Below, in pieces: positions 1 to 8,186 of a stretch of 64,000 nt of DNA. Below the pieces are notes generated by a model. The model had not been told where the DNA came from, did not search any database, and saw only the letters and a program-made list of their open reading frames with translations. A program made the position numbers and the translations under genes. The stretch spans positions 2,296,501 to 2,360,500 of the forward strand of contig NZ_CP111079.1 in NCBI RefSeq assembly GCF_026278245.1, written 5' to 3'. The number at the start of each line of letters is the position of its first letter. Position 1 is the first letter of the stretch. The stretch comes from Pontibacter kalidii. GTDB lineage: Bacteria > Bacteroidota > Bacteroidia > Cytophagales > Hymenobacteraceae.

Positions 1-180
1 CTGGCGCACCTGGTAATCAGAAGGGAGACGTTAACACGGCATCACCCGTCTCCATAGCCGCTGGGGGAATGAGTGAAGCGGCTAGGCCACCGTTGAGCCG
101 GTGATGGGGCGAGCAGCCCGAGATGTTGCGGGCATGCGGGAGGTCAGCACCCTGGGACCCGGGCTGGTCCACGAAAGAGT
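1..180 (+). other. Chain of short hairpins at left edge, unassigned
   Basis: No open frame is convincing here, but the sequence is a run of consecutive inverted repeats: AGCCGCT/AGCGGCT (about 55-83), CACCG/CGGTG (about 90-105), GGGC/GCCC (about 107-120) and GGACC/GGTCC (about 155-171). Such a chain suggests a structured RNA or the end of a group II intron-like element, but I see no domain V signature or maturase, so the identity stays open. It abuts what may be an IS transposase tail, so it may be part of a mobile element that extends left of the window. Confidence 0.25.
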
Positions 181-185
181 GAATT

Positions 186-345
186 TTGGCCGCTACAGCC
201 TATACCCTGCAGAAACTGCTGCGCTTCAGTGAGACGGCCGGCATGGCCCTGCCCAGGCCCGATATGGAGGCGCTTTTCAAGGAAACTTTGGAAAGCCAGG
301 TGACTTCAGCCCCTGCGGGGGCAACGGCCTGTCACTCCCCTGCTA
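186..345 (+). pseudogene. Possible C-terminal fragment of an IS1182-type transposase
   Basis: The frame starting at 186 reads LAATAYTLQKLLRF near its beginning, which resembles the C-terminal motif of IS1182-family transposases (AxAYNLKKLL). An in-frame stop lies directly upstream (180-182), and the upstream DNA is the hairpin chain, so only a tail fragment is present. The frame continues to 377 but overlaps the end of the GH79 gene on the other strand. The match is short and the call is tentative; a chance open frame is possible. Confidence 0.3.
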
Positions 346-1947
346 TTACTTTGTGTTTCCTGCATCGGCAATGGTGATGAAAGTGATGCTTGTTGCTGGC
401 AGTTGCACCTCGCCGGCTTTTACGGCTTTTCCTGAAAAGACCGGCAGCTCACCATTCTTCCCTAACTGTAGTTCCTGTCCGTTTAATTGTACCGTGGTGC
501 CCTGAAGTTCATTCGAAGTTAGCGTGTACTGTTCTGCATTTGAAGGGATAGTGATAGGCACTGCTGTTTTGTTGGTATTGATAGCTAAAAGCGTCATGCC
601 TCCCTGTAGTCCCTTCATGTTATGCGCAAACAAATAAACGCCTGGTGCTCCGGCGCCTGCGTCATACACTTCTGTGCCCATTAACCTGTTCCACAACAAA
701 GCTGCCCAGTAATTGGGTTTGGGCAAATGCGTATCCTGATCTATCAGGCTGTATTCACTTGCCACCAGGGTATTGTGCATGATTACCTTAATATCTTTTT
801 TTGCCAAAGAACCCATCTGGTATAAATAGCGGAAGGTATCCAGATAAGTCGCTGCATAAGGATCGCCGCCCCCCGCCGCCTGGGCTGTTTCTGTGATCCA
901 AACAGGCGCGCCCGGCAGGTATTTATGCCGCATGTCTGTGTAAAAATCAGCTGCAAGATCTGTCCGTTCCAACCAGGTTGAGTCAAGGGCGTTTTCAGGT
1001 TTAATGGAAAATGGTCCGCTGCGTATCATGCGCACGGAGCCAGCACCGTAAAAGTGATATGAAAACACATCAAAAACCGGTTTAGGTTCTGCCGACATCA
1101 GGGCTTCTGTAGAGAGTATTTTGACGCCAAGCTCTGCAAAGGAGATACCCGGAATACCTTCCCCCACAGTACCGGGACCAAGAGTCAACATACCGGGCAC
1201 TTCTCTTTCTACCCAGGCATTAAAAAAAGCTACATCCTTCGCAAAATCGCTGGCATCATAGGCCGTATCTATCTCGCCTCCTGCCGTGGGCATGGTGGGT
1301 TCATTAAACAGTTCGGCTGCAGCAATTTCTCCCCCCAGGCTTTTGGTATAGTTGACAAGTTTCTCTGCTTCCTTTGGCGTCCAGACGCCCTGATCATCCC
1401 GCACTCCATTAGACACGGCAAAGGAGGTAACCAGCTTACCGTCGGTTTCTTTTACAAAGTCAATCACGCCTTTCCATTGGTCACGTGTCAGTACGTTTAC
1501 AAAACCTTCCGGTGCTTTTGCCATCAGAGGTTTGTCATTGTCCTGGAAATAGATGGCATTGGCCCAGGTGCCACTGACCCGCACATAAGCGGGCGCAAGG
1601 CCTTTGGCTAAGGTTAGTAATCGTTTATCGGTCAGATCAACGGGTTCAAGCTTCCGGTACAATTGCTCGTTCTTCTGAGAAATGTCGTAGGTCGATACTG
1701 CCTCTAAAGAAGGCAGGCTGTCCATCATTTTATAGGGCCTCCAGAATTCGCCCCCAACTACTTCTACCATTTCCACATTATAGGATTGGTAGCGTTCATC
1801 TACTTCGCCTATTTTTTTCATTTCAGAAAGGTTGATTTCAATCATAGAACTGTCAGCATTAGTGTCCGAATAGCTTCCTGAATTGCAGGAACCTAAAAAT
1901 GCAGAAACCGAGAAAACGATCAGTGCGCTGAGTTTACAATGATTCAT
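346..1947 (-). CDS. GH79-family (heparanase-like) glycoside hydrolase lipoprotein
   Basis: A 533-residue secreted lipoprotein: the N-terminus has a hydrophobic stretch ending in the lipobox LGSC (Cys21). The core follows the heparanase/GH79 layout: PAYVRVSGTW (about 119-128), LFNEP with the probable acid/base Glu216, WITETAQA with the probable nucleophile Glu353, and a C-terminal LPKPNYWAALLWNRLMGT segment that mirrors heparanase. The family cleaves glucuronic acid-containing glycans, so it probably trims an acidic polysaccharide at the cell surface. No SusC/SusD partner is adjacent and the flanks are IS-related, so it stands alone. GH39 or GH30 membership is less likely given the YWAALLW region. 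Family confident, substrate inferred. Confidence 0.8.
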   Translation of the reverse strand: MNHCKLSALIVFSVSAFLGSCNSGSYSDTNADSSMIEINLSEMKKIGEVDERYQSYNVEMVEVVGGEFWRPYKMMDSLPSLEAVSTYDISQKNEQLYRKLEPVDLTDKRLLTLAKGLAPAYVRVSGTWANAIYFQDNDKPLMAKAPEGFVNVLTRDQWKGVIDFVKETDGKLVTSFAVSNGVRDDQGVWTPKEAEKLVNYTKSLGGEIAAAELFNEPTMPTAGGEIDTAYDASDFAKDVAFFNAWVEREVPGMLTLGPGTVGEGIPGISFAELGVKILSTEALMSAEPKPVFDVFSYHFYGAGSVRMIRSGPFSIKPENALDSTWLERTDLAADFYTDMRHKYLPGAPVWITETAQAAGGGDPYAATYLDTFRYLYQMGSLAKKDIKVIMHNTLVASEYSLIDQDTHLPKPNYWAALLWNRLMGTEVYDAGAGAPGVYLFAHNMKGLQGGMTLLAINTNKTAVPITIPSNAEQYTLTSNELQGTTVQLNGQELQLGKNGELPVFSGKAVKAGEVQLPATSITFITIADAGNTK

Positions 1948-2408
1948 AGAATCTGATGTTTAAAAAGCTATATTCCGTACTGCCGAAACTATTTTCAGTT
2001 TCTATTCAAGGTTTTACATTATACTGCAAAGCAGCTGACGCATCGCCATCAATCGGTAGCGTTTGCCTGGAAATCATCTTAGGGTTTTCAGAAGCGAGAA
2101 TGACAGTCAGTGCCGCCATTCTTATTCAATAACAAATGATACTAACTGGGCCAGTCCTGTGTGGAGCGAATCCTCTCTCAGTGATGCTTAAAAAACAACA
2201 AAGCCTGTTTGCTTATGTCCGTTATTTTATACTTGCTCTTACAGTAGAAGACCTATAGAACTATGTTATCACTTACAGCATCTATCTGGTTACCAATACC
2301 CAATACAATTACGCAAACTAGACAAGGTATGGACGTGAAGCAGTGAGGTTCTCCCTGGCAACAGCCTCAGATTTGTTTGGAGATAGGAAAAAAACAGTAG
2401 TTGAAGTT
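1948..2408. other. Intergenic, no gene seen
   Basis: Upstream of the GH79 gene and left of the IS1-family element. I see no open frame of interest and no strong inverted repeat. The promoter of the GH79 gene must lie in its left part, but I cannot place it. Confidence 0.5.
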
Positions 2409-2416
2409 AAAAATCT

Positions 2417-3190
2417 GGTTGTGGTCTATAATGTATGATGGTTTCTGTAATAGAATATTAGCTTCATTGCGTTGTAGTGGTTTTGCTCTATTTTGGAGAA
2501 GCAGGCCGTTTTTCTCGCGATCCTTCTGTTTCTCGTCCGCAGGCACAGGTTCACCCCTTCAATGTTTCTAGTGTAGGCTTTTCCAATCAGGTGCTTCTCT
2601 GGCGGCAGCACCTTGGTGAAGGCAGGCCAGTCATCGGTGCAGAAGCAGTCTATTTCAAGTTGCTCCAGCTGCCGGTAGAGCCTTCTGACCGTGTGCCGGC
2701 TGCGGGTGCCCCAACTCCAGGCCAGCCCCTCGTCCGTCTCGGGGGCATAGGCATAGAAAAGCCACCGCTTGCGCTTCTTCCGCTCTTTGACAAAGGTCCA
2801 CACCTCGTCAAGCTGCACCTGCCCGTAGCCCTGTTGCCGGGGACTAACCTGCAGGCTGTGGGCCTTTTGATTGAGCCACCGGAGCACGGTCTGCCGGTGC
2901 ACGCCCGTCACCTCTTCAATGTCGCGGATGCCGGAGTTTCGGACCAGCAGCCTGAGCACCAACCGCTTCACGGCAGGCCTGCAGCCCGCCTTTTGGTAGC
3001 TATGTTGAAACTGCTTCCGGCAGCTGCGGCACAGGAAATTCTGCTTGCCTGTGCACTTAACGCCGTTTTTTACTACCTTCATACTGTGGCAGTAGGGGCA
3101 ATTTATCTGGATAGTTATCTCGCACATAACTTCCTCTAAACACCCTTGCTGCCATACTTATTCCCCTATCATACATTATAGACCACAACC
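2417..3190 (-). mobile_element. Complete IS1-family insertion sequence (774 bp)
   Basis: The element is bounded by a perfect 23-bp terminal inverted repeat, 2417-2439 (begins GGTTGTGGTC) and 3168-3190 (its exact reverse complement). An exact 8-bp direct repeat, AAAAATCT, flanks it at 2409-2416 and 3191-3198, which is the target duplication expected for the IS1 family (8-9 bp). The single transposase frame fills the element and its stop falls inside the left terminal repeat. Intact ends, intact gene and intact duplication suggest a recent insertion. Confidence 0.93.
2426..3127 (-). CDS. IS1-family transposase, single-frame type
   Basis: A 233-residue transposase. The N-terminus has a zinc-finger pair (CPYC at about 10-13 and CRSC about 20 residues later), then a helix-turn-helix region (VTGVHRQTVLRWLNQ), then the DDE core: QLDEVWTF for the first Asp, CTDDWPAF for the second, and the Glu in NIEGVN followed by the basic NRRIARKT helix. 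Unlike classical IS1, which fuses InsA and InsB by frameshifting, this one is a single uninterrupted frame, as in other IS1 subgroups. The gene looks intact and functional. Confidence 0.92.
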   Translation of the reverse strand: MCEITIQINCPYCHSMKVVKNGVKCTGKQNFLCRSCRKQFQHSYQKAGCRPAVKRLVLRLLVRNSGIRDIEEVTGVHRQTVLRWLNQKAHSLQVSPRQQGYGQVQLDEVWTFVKERKKRKRWLFYAYAPETDEGLAWSWGTRSRHTVRRLYRQLEQLEIDCFCTDDWPAFTKVLPPEKHLIGKAYTRNIEGVNLCLRTRNRRIARKTACFSKIEQNHYNAMKLIFYYRNHHTL

Positions 3191-3330
3191 AAAAATCTGA
3201 AGGCTATTGTTCTACTGCTCCAAGGGGCTGAGCAAGTAAGCTTGAGGTCAGTAACAAGATAGGATGACATAGCATATGGTGCGCGACCGTGTCTTCCCAC
3301 TAGCATTTGCCGGTTTCATTTCGAAAAGCA

Positions 3331-3425
3331 TCCCGATCAGCTTTACATCAAAAGCACTATTTACACTTTTTAGATGAAGGTATCCACAACCTTCCAGTAC
3401 CGGATTCATACTTTAACCGGATAAT
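3331..3425. repeat. Dispersed 95-bp repeat, copy A
   Basis: This stretch aligns end to end with 23161-23252, sharing CCGAT-AGCTTT, ACTATT-ACACT and the terminal ATACTTTAACCGGATAAT. In this copy the repeat ends exactly where the IS3-type end TGTAGACTTCCC begins (3426), so the IS may have inserted at its edge. No coding potential is seen. It may be the end of an older element. Confidence 0.6.
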
Positions 3426-4030
3426 TGTAGACTTCCCTGAGTCGGGCATTTAAATGTTAAAAGTATCTTTAACCTTAAATGCAATGAAAAAGACACGCTT
3501 TACCGAAGCAAAGATCATTAAAGCCATCAAGGAGCACGAGAATAGCCGCAACACCCAGAAGCTCACTGCCTGGAGCTGGATATTATCACCGCCGCCTTCT
3601 AAAAGTGGCGCCAGCGTTACGCGGGATTGGAAGTAAAGGAACTCAAAAGGATGAAGTGATTGGAGTCAGTAGAGAAAGATGCCCCCTGATAGAAGATCAG
3701 CTACTGCGGCTGGTGGAGAAGTACCCGGCCATTGGCTTCTGGAAGAGCTTCCACCAAATCAGGAGAAAGGGGTATGGGTGGAATCATAAGCGGGTATACA
3801 GGACCTACAGCCAACTGAGTTTTAAATATCCGCAGAAGGCACAAAAAGCGGTTGCCGGTCCGGGTTAAGCAGGCGCTGTTCCAGCCCGAGCGGGTCAACC
3901 TGGTCAGGTAGGAGGACTACATGAGTGACAGCCTCTGGGACGGCAGAAAGTTCAGGCTCCTCAATTTTGTAGATGATTTAAACCGGGAGTTCCTCACCAT
4001 GGAAGCGGACCTATCTCTCCCGGAAAGCAA
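3426..4030 (+). pseudogene. IS3-family element remnant, orfA/orfB decayed
   Basis: From 3484 the sequence reads MKKTRFTEAKIIKAIKEHE, the start of an IS3-type OrfA. Later, in other frames, it reads KWRQRYAGLEVKELKRMK (end of the OrfA helix region), then LLRLVEKYPAIGFWKSFH and GYGWNHKRVYR of OrfB, then [20 protein letters not shown], which carries the first catalytic Asp. At least two frameshifts, an internal TAG just before EDYMSD (about 3910) and loss of the C-terminal half with the second Asp and the Glu make it non-functional. The left end may be TGTAGACTTCCC at 3426. It belongs to a different IS3 lineage from the intact element at 21.7-23 kb. Confidence 0.85.
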
Positions 4031-4128
4031 AATACTTGACAATAGCGTAACTGCCACTTACCATTAGGGTAATACGCCATCGGTAGCTTTGCGGCATGTC
4101 CTTTACAACACCATAACAGATAAAAGTC

Positions 4129-4392
4129 ATGCTGGAATACATTAAACTTATCTTGTGGAAAGTGAGCTTCGACCGTACTCTGTTTGAGAAAGAACTGACG
4201 AAAGGAGTAGCCCAACTTGATATGGATGAGGTGCTACTGCTTCAGGAATGGTGCCTGGAAATTTTTTCCGATAGGTATTACAGCATCCTGAACAGCACCT
4301 TTTGCGGAGAGGCCAGCCGAGGAGCCTCAAATCAGTCGTCAGGGGCGGGTAAGGTCTATACAAAGTCCTTCCCAAGCATCTTGGGCTTTTAG
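4129..4392 (+). CDS. Small conserved Bacteroidota protein, function unknown
   Basis: An 87-residue protein starting MLEYIKLILWKVSFDRTLF, continuing FEKELTKGV and LLLQEWCLEIFSDRY. From memory this N-terminal pattern (kinase-like name absent, acidic and helical, with a conserved W-C pair) recurs as a small hypothetical protein in Hymenobacteraceae. A decayed relative is present at about 47350-47540 with the same upstream motif (GCATGTCYTTTACARCAC), which supports it being a real gene family with its own upstream region. The last 25 residues (after about 62) may be altered by decay. No transmembrane segment or known domain is visible. Confidence 0.6.
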   Translation: MLEYIKLILWKVSFDRTLFEKELTKGVAQLDMDEVLLLQEWCLEIFSDRYYSILNSTFCGEASRGASNQSSGAGKVYTKSFPSILGF

Positions 4393-4459
4393 TTGCTCTG
4401 ATGTCAGGCCCCGCAGCGAAAGTTTACATGGCAGTTAGCAACGGGAAATAATAATCTAA

Positions 4460-4509
4460 TTTTTCAAAGCTAAACCATGCCAGTAACGGTATAGTTTAGC
4501 TTTGAAAAA
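4460..4509. terminator. Bidirectional-type hairpin terminator
   Basis: A perfect 16-bp inverted repeat, 4460-4475 (TTTTTCAAAGCTAAAC) and 4494-4509, with an 18-nt loop. The stem carries A and T tracts at its ends, so it can act on both strands. It lies 20 bp beyond the stop of the PHP phosphodiesterase gene and probably ends that operon. Confidence 0.8.
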
Positions 4510-4528
4510 AGGGATAGCAGCGCAATAC

Positions 4529-5725
4529 TTACGACTCTTCAGGCACTCTCACCCGTAACTCCGTTTGCAGCCCTTTCTCCGGGGAAACCAGTATATTTCC
4601 GACGTCGAACCGCAGGCTTACCTCGTGGGGCTCCTGCCAAAGCGTTTTTAGGGTAAGCGTGGTTGTTTCATAAGGCTTCAGCGTAATTCTGTTAAGCGGA
4701 AGGTTCTCAAAGTCAAAGTCGCTGCTGCACGTCACCGCGTAGGGTATTCCTGAAATATTCCGGATGTGAAGCAGGATAACAGGCTCGCCTCCGCTTCTTG
4801 TCTTCTTCTCAGCCATCACTTCCAAAGAGGCCTTGAATAACGCATCCATCTCCTGCTTCCTTCCCACCAGATAATCTCCAAAGTATACGGCTGTCCGCCG
4901 ATCCTTTAAAGCCTGCTCGATGCCTGCTTCCGACCGCTCCGAAGCAAACACCAGGGTCATCGGCCTGTGCGAGTTCCGGTATGTATGGCTGATATCATGG
5001 TGCTCGTCCGAGTTGGCGAACATGGTCAGGTTATACTTTTCCGCCATCCGGTGTGCCTCCAGGTTATAGACACCGGAGTTCACGACCTCTACCCCATCCA
5101 GCAAACCCTGCTCGAGCATCTTCACGTGCAGGTCTGAAAATAAATCCAGCCCGTGCTTCTCCTTGTCCCACCACCTGTAGGATGGGTGGTTATAGAAAAT
5201 AAAGGCCCCCTGCCTTTTCGCTTCCTTAAACGGAGCCAGGAGTTGTTTCTCTGTTGGGTTGTCCCGCATCACAAACTTCTTCTTGCCGTCTTTCATGTAA
5301 TCGGAGGGCAGCTTGTTTGGGTCCTTTACAAAGATGGCGTTGTGGTGATAAGGCACCGTTCTTGGGGAAATCTCAGCACCCTGTATGATGATAACATTGC
5401 TATTGGAAGCAGCCTCAGACGCAATTTTGTAGGACCTGCTATAGTCCTTCTTGATCTCCTCCGGGTAACCTTCGTAGTCTATGTGCTCGGTAATGGAAAT
5501 CGCATCCAGCCCATCGCGCCTTGCCTCATGGACCCGGAATGACGGCCAGACATGTCCGTCGGAGAAAACCGTGTGCAGGTGAAAATCACATTTCAAGGTT
5601 TCGTACCCGGGGATGTCCGGCAGTTTAACGTGTTGTTCAGTACCTGTTGCCGTTTGCCCGGTAGCCGCTGTCGTGACACCCAGCAGGCTCGAAAGCACGA
5701 GCAAGGATAATTTCTTTAGATGCAT
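4529..5725 (-). CDS. Secreted PHP-domain phosphodiesterase (Sb-PDE-like)
   Basis: A 398-residue protein with an N-terminal signal peptide (MHLKKLSLLVLSSLLG...ATGQ). The PHP fold is visible as CDFHLHTVFSDG (about 46-57, the first metal-binding His pair), SITEHIDYEG, a central QGAEIS, and NSDEHHD with the later metal ligands. Related annotated proteins are called Sb-PDE family phosphodiesterases, metal-dependent enzymes that split phosphodiesters. The C-terminal part (from about 290) is a beta-rich domain of unknown role. It is the last gene of the SusC-SusD-glycosidase-phosphodiesterase operon, 30 bp after its neighbour. The natural substrate is not evident. Confidence 0.8.
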   Translation of the reverse strand: MHLKKLSLLVLSSLLGVTTAATGQTATGTEQHVKLPDIPGYETLKCDFHLHTVFSDGHVWPSFRVHEARRDGLDAISITEHIDYEGYPEEIKKDYSRSYKIASEAASNSNVIIIQGAEISPRTVPYHHNAIFVKDPNKLPSDYMKDGKKKFVMRDNPTEKQLLAPFKEAKRQGAFIFYNHPSYRWWDKEKHGLDLFSDLHVKMLEQGLLDGVEVVNSGVYNLEAHRMAEKYNLTMFANSDEHHDISHTYRNSHRPMTLVFASERSEAGIEQALKDRRTAVYFGDYLVGRKQEMDALFKASLEVMAEKKTRSGGEPVILLHIRNISGIPYAVTCSSDFDFENLPLNRITLKPYETTTLTLKTLWQEPHEVSLRFDVGNILVSPEKGLQTELRVRVPEES

Positions 5726-5755
5726 ACTGCTGTTCTTTTTTAATAAATATAATAC

Positions 5756-6727
5756 TTATTGGCTGAAAGAAGAAGGCGAGCACCGGTCAACCTTTGACGT
5801 AAGGAGAACATAGTTCCGGAGGCGCCGCTGGCCATAGTGGTCGAAGCGCTTGTTGTCAGTCGGATAGTTCACCACGCCCTCTTCCTTAAGCCACAGGGTC
5901 GTGGAGCCGCCACCGTCCAGGTTGAGCGCGAAGCCAGGGTTGAAGTACTTCCGGACAAACTGCGTTAGCTCTCTGGCAGACATACCCACGGCATGCTCGG
6001 CCTGACGCCCATCCACTGTGATGAGCAGCACCCGGTTTTTGCCTACTGTTGCAATGCCCGTGCGCGAATGCCTTACCCCCTGGTGCCTGTTGGGGTCTTC
6101 GTAAGGGAGTTCCTCCAGCGGTTTCTCCTGAGGCTTTACAAAACTCTCCCCCACCGGTTCGTAGTTGTAGATGAGCATGGGCGAACCGGAGATAACATTG
6201 GCGTAAGGCATCTGGGTATAGGTGGCATTATCGCCATAGGCAATGCCCATCTGCATGGTGCCGGCGTCATAGTAAAAGGCACCCTCGTGCTTCCAGTACA
6301 ACTGGTGCCCTTTTGGAATCGTTGCAGCTGTTTTGATCTCATGATCCGCTTTCAGAAAGGATGATGATTGTCCATTTTCGACCAACTCATAATAGGTGCC
6401 GTTGATACCGGCCAGGGCATTCGCTGTAGCCTCGGCCACTGCCGACAGGGAATCCTCCTGGAACACGTTCCCTATCACCAGCTCGTACTGGCCTGATGCC
6501 ATATCCACCTCCAGCACATTCACTACCTGTGCCGAGGTATAGGGTTGGTAATACCCGCTGTAATTGTAGCGTTTCATCCCTGCCGATAGGGTATCAACCT
6601 TCCACCCTGTAGTATCTTTCAGTACTGCTTCGTCAGTACTGGCGGTGCTGTGGCTAACGGCGGGCACCTGGGGTTGGCAGGAAACAAGGAAAGCCGCGAA
6701 AAAAGCCATGAGGCCTGTTCTTTTCAT
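5756..6727 (-). CDS. Phosphodiester glycosidase family lipoprotein (NAGPA-like)
   Basis: A 323-residue lipoprotein (lipobox LVSC at about 14-17). It has the hallmarks of the NAGPA/phosphodiester glycosidase domain (the fold of the mammalian uncovering enzyme): LAGINGTYYE, RHSRTGIATVGKNRVLLITVDG, then ALNLDGGGSTTLWL. The family hydrolyses sugar-1-phosphodiester bonds. Its placement between SusD and a PHP phosphodiesterase suggests the operon takes up and breaks down a phosphodiester-linked glycan or head group. Only 109 bp, with a hairpin, separate it from susD. Confidence 0.85.
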   Translation of the reverse strand: MKRTGLMAFFAAFLVSCQPQVPAVSHSTASTDEAVLKDTTGWKVDTLSAGMKRYNYSGYYQPYTSAQVVNVLEVDMASGQYELVIGNVFQEDSLSAVAEATANALAGINGTYYELVENGQSSSFLKADHEIKTAATIPKGHQLYWKHEGAFYYDAGTMQMGIAYGDNATYTQMPYANVISGSPMLIYNYEPVGESFVKPQEKPLEELPYEDPNRHQGVRHSRTGIATVGKNRVLLITVDGRQAEHAVGMSARELTQFVRKYFNPGFALNLDGGGSTTLWLKEEGVVNYPTDNKRFDHYGQRRLRNYVLLTSKVDRCSPSSFSQ

Positions 6728-6773
6728 ATCTATATGTTATCTAAAACCTTCTATGCTAAGACAGCTAAAAAGG

Positions 6774-6802
6774 AAAGGAGCCGCTAATGCAGAGGCTCCC
6801 TT
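6774..6802 (-). terminator. Hairpin between susD and the phosphodiester glycosidase gene
   Basis: An inverted repeat (6774-6782 with 6794-6802, one mismatch, core GGAGCC/GGCTCC) followed on the minus strand by a T-rich run. It lies 35 bp after the susD stop. It may be a partial terminator that lowers expression of the two downstream enzyme genes relative to SusC/SusD. Confidence 0.5.
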
Positions 6803-6836
6803 CTAACTAACCTATTTAAACTATATGAGAAAACGC

Positions 6837-8165
6837 TTAATAACCTTCGTTTTGGGTCAGCACCCCGTTTGACAGGTTTATCTGATCTCCAGGCAACGGA
6901 AGCACGTACTGGTTCACGTTCTGAATGTTTGGCAGCTCCAGTGCTTTGTCTGTTCTAACAAGGTCGTAAAATAGGAAGCCCTCGCTGTACAGCTCCCTGC
7001 GGCGTTCCTCCAGCACAGCCTCCAGATAGTCATCCGGACCGGAGAAGTCGCTCGCTGTATACTCCTCTAGCCCCCTGATGCTTCTCAGCTCATTTAGGTA
7101 AGCGAGGCCCTGGTCCATCGGAAGGCCTTCGGCAGAGATCAGGTACATCTCTGACAGACGGCTCACAATGATCGGCTGCACATCCCAGTATTTGCTTACA
7201 ATCACGTTGTAGGTGCCATCGGCATTGTAGAGGGTCTCAATATTTACTTCCCCGCGCACATCCTCGGGCGTGTACAGGTTTTCCAGCACCTCCGTGGAGG
7301 GCTGCACAAAGTATGAGCCGGCCCAGGTTGTTCCATAAGGCCAGAACAGGCTGGAAAAACGCACGTTGGTTTCCGTTTTCAGGTTGGCAAAGGCAAAGAT
7401 CACCTCACTGGACGAAGCGGTGCTCCGGAAAATACTCCCATAGTCGGAGGCCAGGCGCAAACCGCTTGTCTGAATGACACCCTGAGCCAGGGCGGCGGCC
7501 CCTGCCTTATCCCCCATGGCTAGCAGCACCCTGGCTTTGAGCGCTGTAGCAGCCTCCTTCGACACTTTTGAGCTGGTTGTCTCCTGAAGAGTACGGGCAT
7601 TGGCAATGGCGTAATTCAGGTCTTTGATGATCTGCGCCCATACTTCCTCTACGGAGTTGCGCGGCAGGTTCTCGGTCGTGTTCTCCACAATGACAGGCAC
7701 CCCGCCGAAGGCAGTCACCAACTGGTAGTACAGGTAGGCACGCAGGTAACTGGCTTCGGCCTTCACTACTTTTATACTTCCCTCCGCTCCCAGCTTTTCG
7801 GTTGCCTCTATCACGTTGTTGGCGCTGTAGATGCTCCTGTAGGAGTTCTTCCAGAGCGAAGACGAGTAGCTCAACCCATCGTCCACGTTGCTGCCCGTAA
7901 TCAGGCGGCCATAGGCACTGGTATTGCCAGACAGGGCTGTCCAGGTATAGTTGCCCCCGCGGATGTCGTTGATCAGGTAATCGTCTCTCTCCGGCGTGGC
8001 GGCGCGGTACAAACCATTCAGGAAGAAGGAGATGTTGCTTTCGTTTATCTGGTCGGGCGACACGGCACTCTCCGGCTTCACATCCAGTTCATCACTGCAC
8101 GAGGACATTGTGGCAGCAACACCCAACATCACCCCAATAGCTACTGATTTATATGTTCGAAACAT
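6837..8165 (-). CDS. SusD/RagB family nutrient-binding outer-membrane lipoprotein
   Basis: A 442-residue lipoprotein (lipobox MSSC at about 20-23). It shows the SusD layout: N-terminal PESAVSPDQ region, the helical TPR-like part (KAEASYLRAYLYYQLVTAFGGVPV at about 135), and the C-terminal ERRRELYSEGFLFYDLVRT and NEGY ending. It forms the lid of the SusC transporter and binds the substrate outside the cell. It lies 21 bp after susC. It is shorter than most family members (about 500 residues), with a compact central part. Confidence 0.92.
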   Translation of the reverse strand: MFRTYKSVAIGVMLGVAATMSSCSDELDVKPESAVSPDQINESNISFFLNGLYRAATPERDDYLINDIRGGNYTWTALSGNTSAYGRLITGSNVDDGLSYSSSLWKNSYRSIYSANNVIEATEKLGAEGSIKVVKAEASYLRAYLYYQLVTAFGGVPVIVENTTENLPRNSVEEVWAQIIKDLNYAIANARTLQETTSSKVSKEAATALKARVLLAMGDKAGAAALAQGVIQTSGLRLASDYGSIFRSTASSSEVIFAFANLKTETNVRFSSLFWPYGTTWAGSYFVQPSTEVLENLYTPEDVRGEVNIETLYNADGTYNVIVSKYWDVQPIIVSRLSEMYLISAEGLPMDQGLAYLNELRSIRGLEEYTASDFSGPDDYLEAVLEERRRELYSEGFLFYDLVRTDKALELPNIQNVNQYVLPLPGDQINLSNGVLTQNEGY

Positions 8166-8186
8166 GTTATACTAGTTTTGGTAACA

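Noticed and set aside
2477..3139. Long plus-strand frame opposite the IS1 transposase
   Set aside because: It is the complement of a clear transposase and shows no domain.
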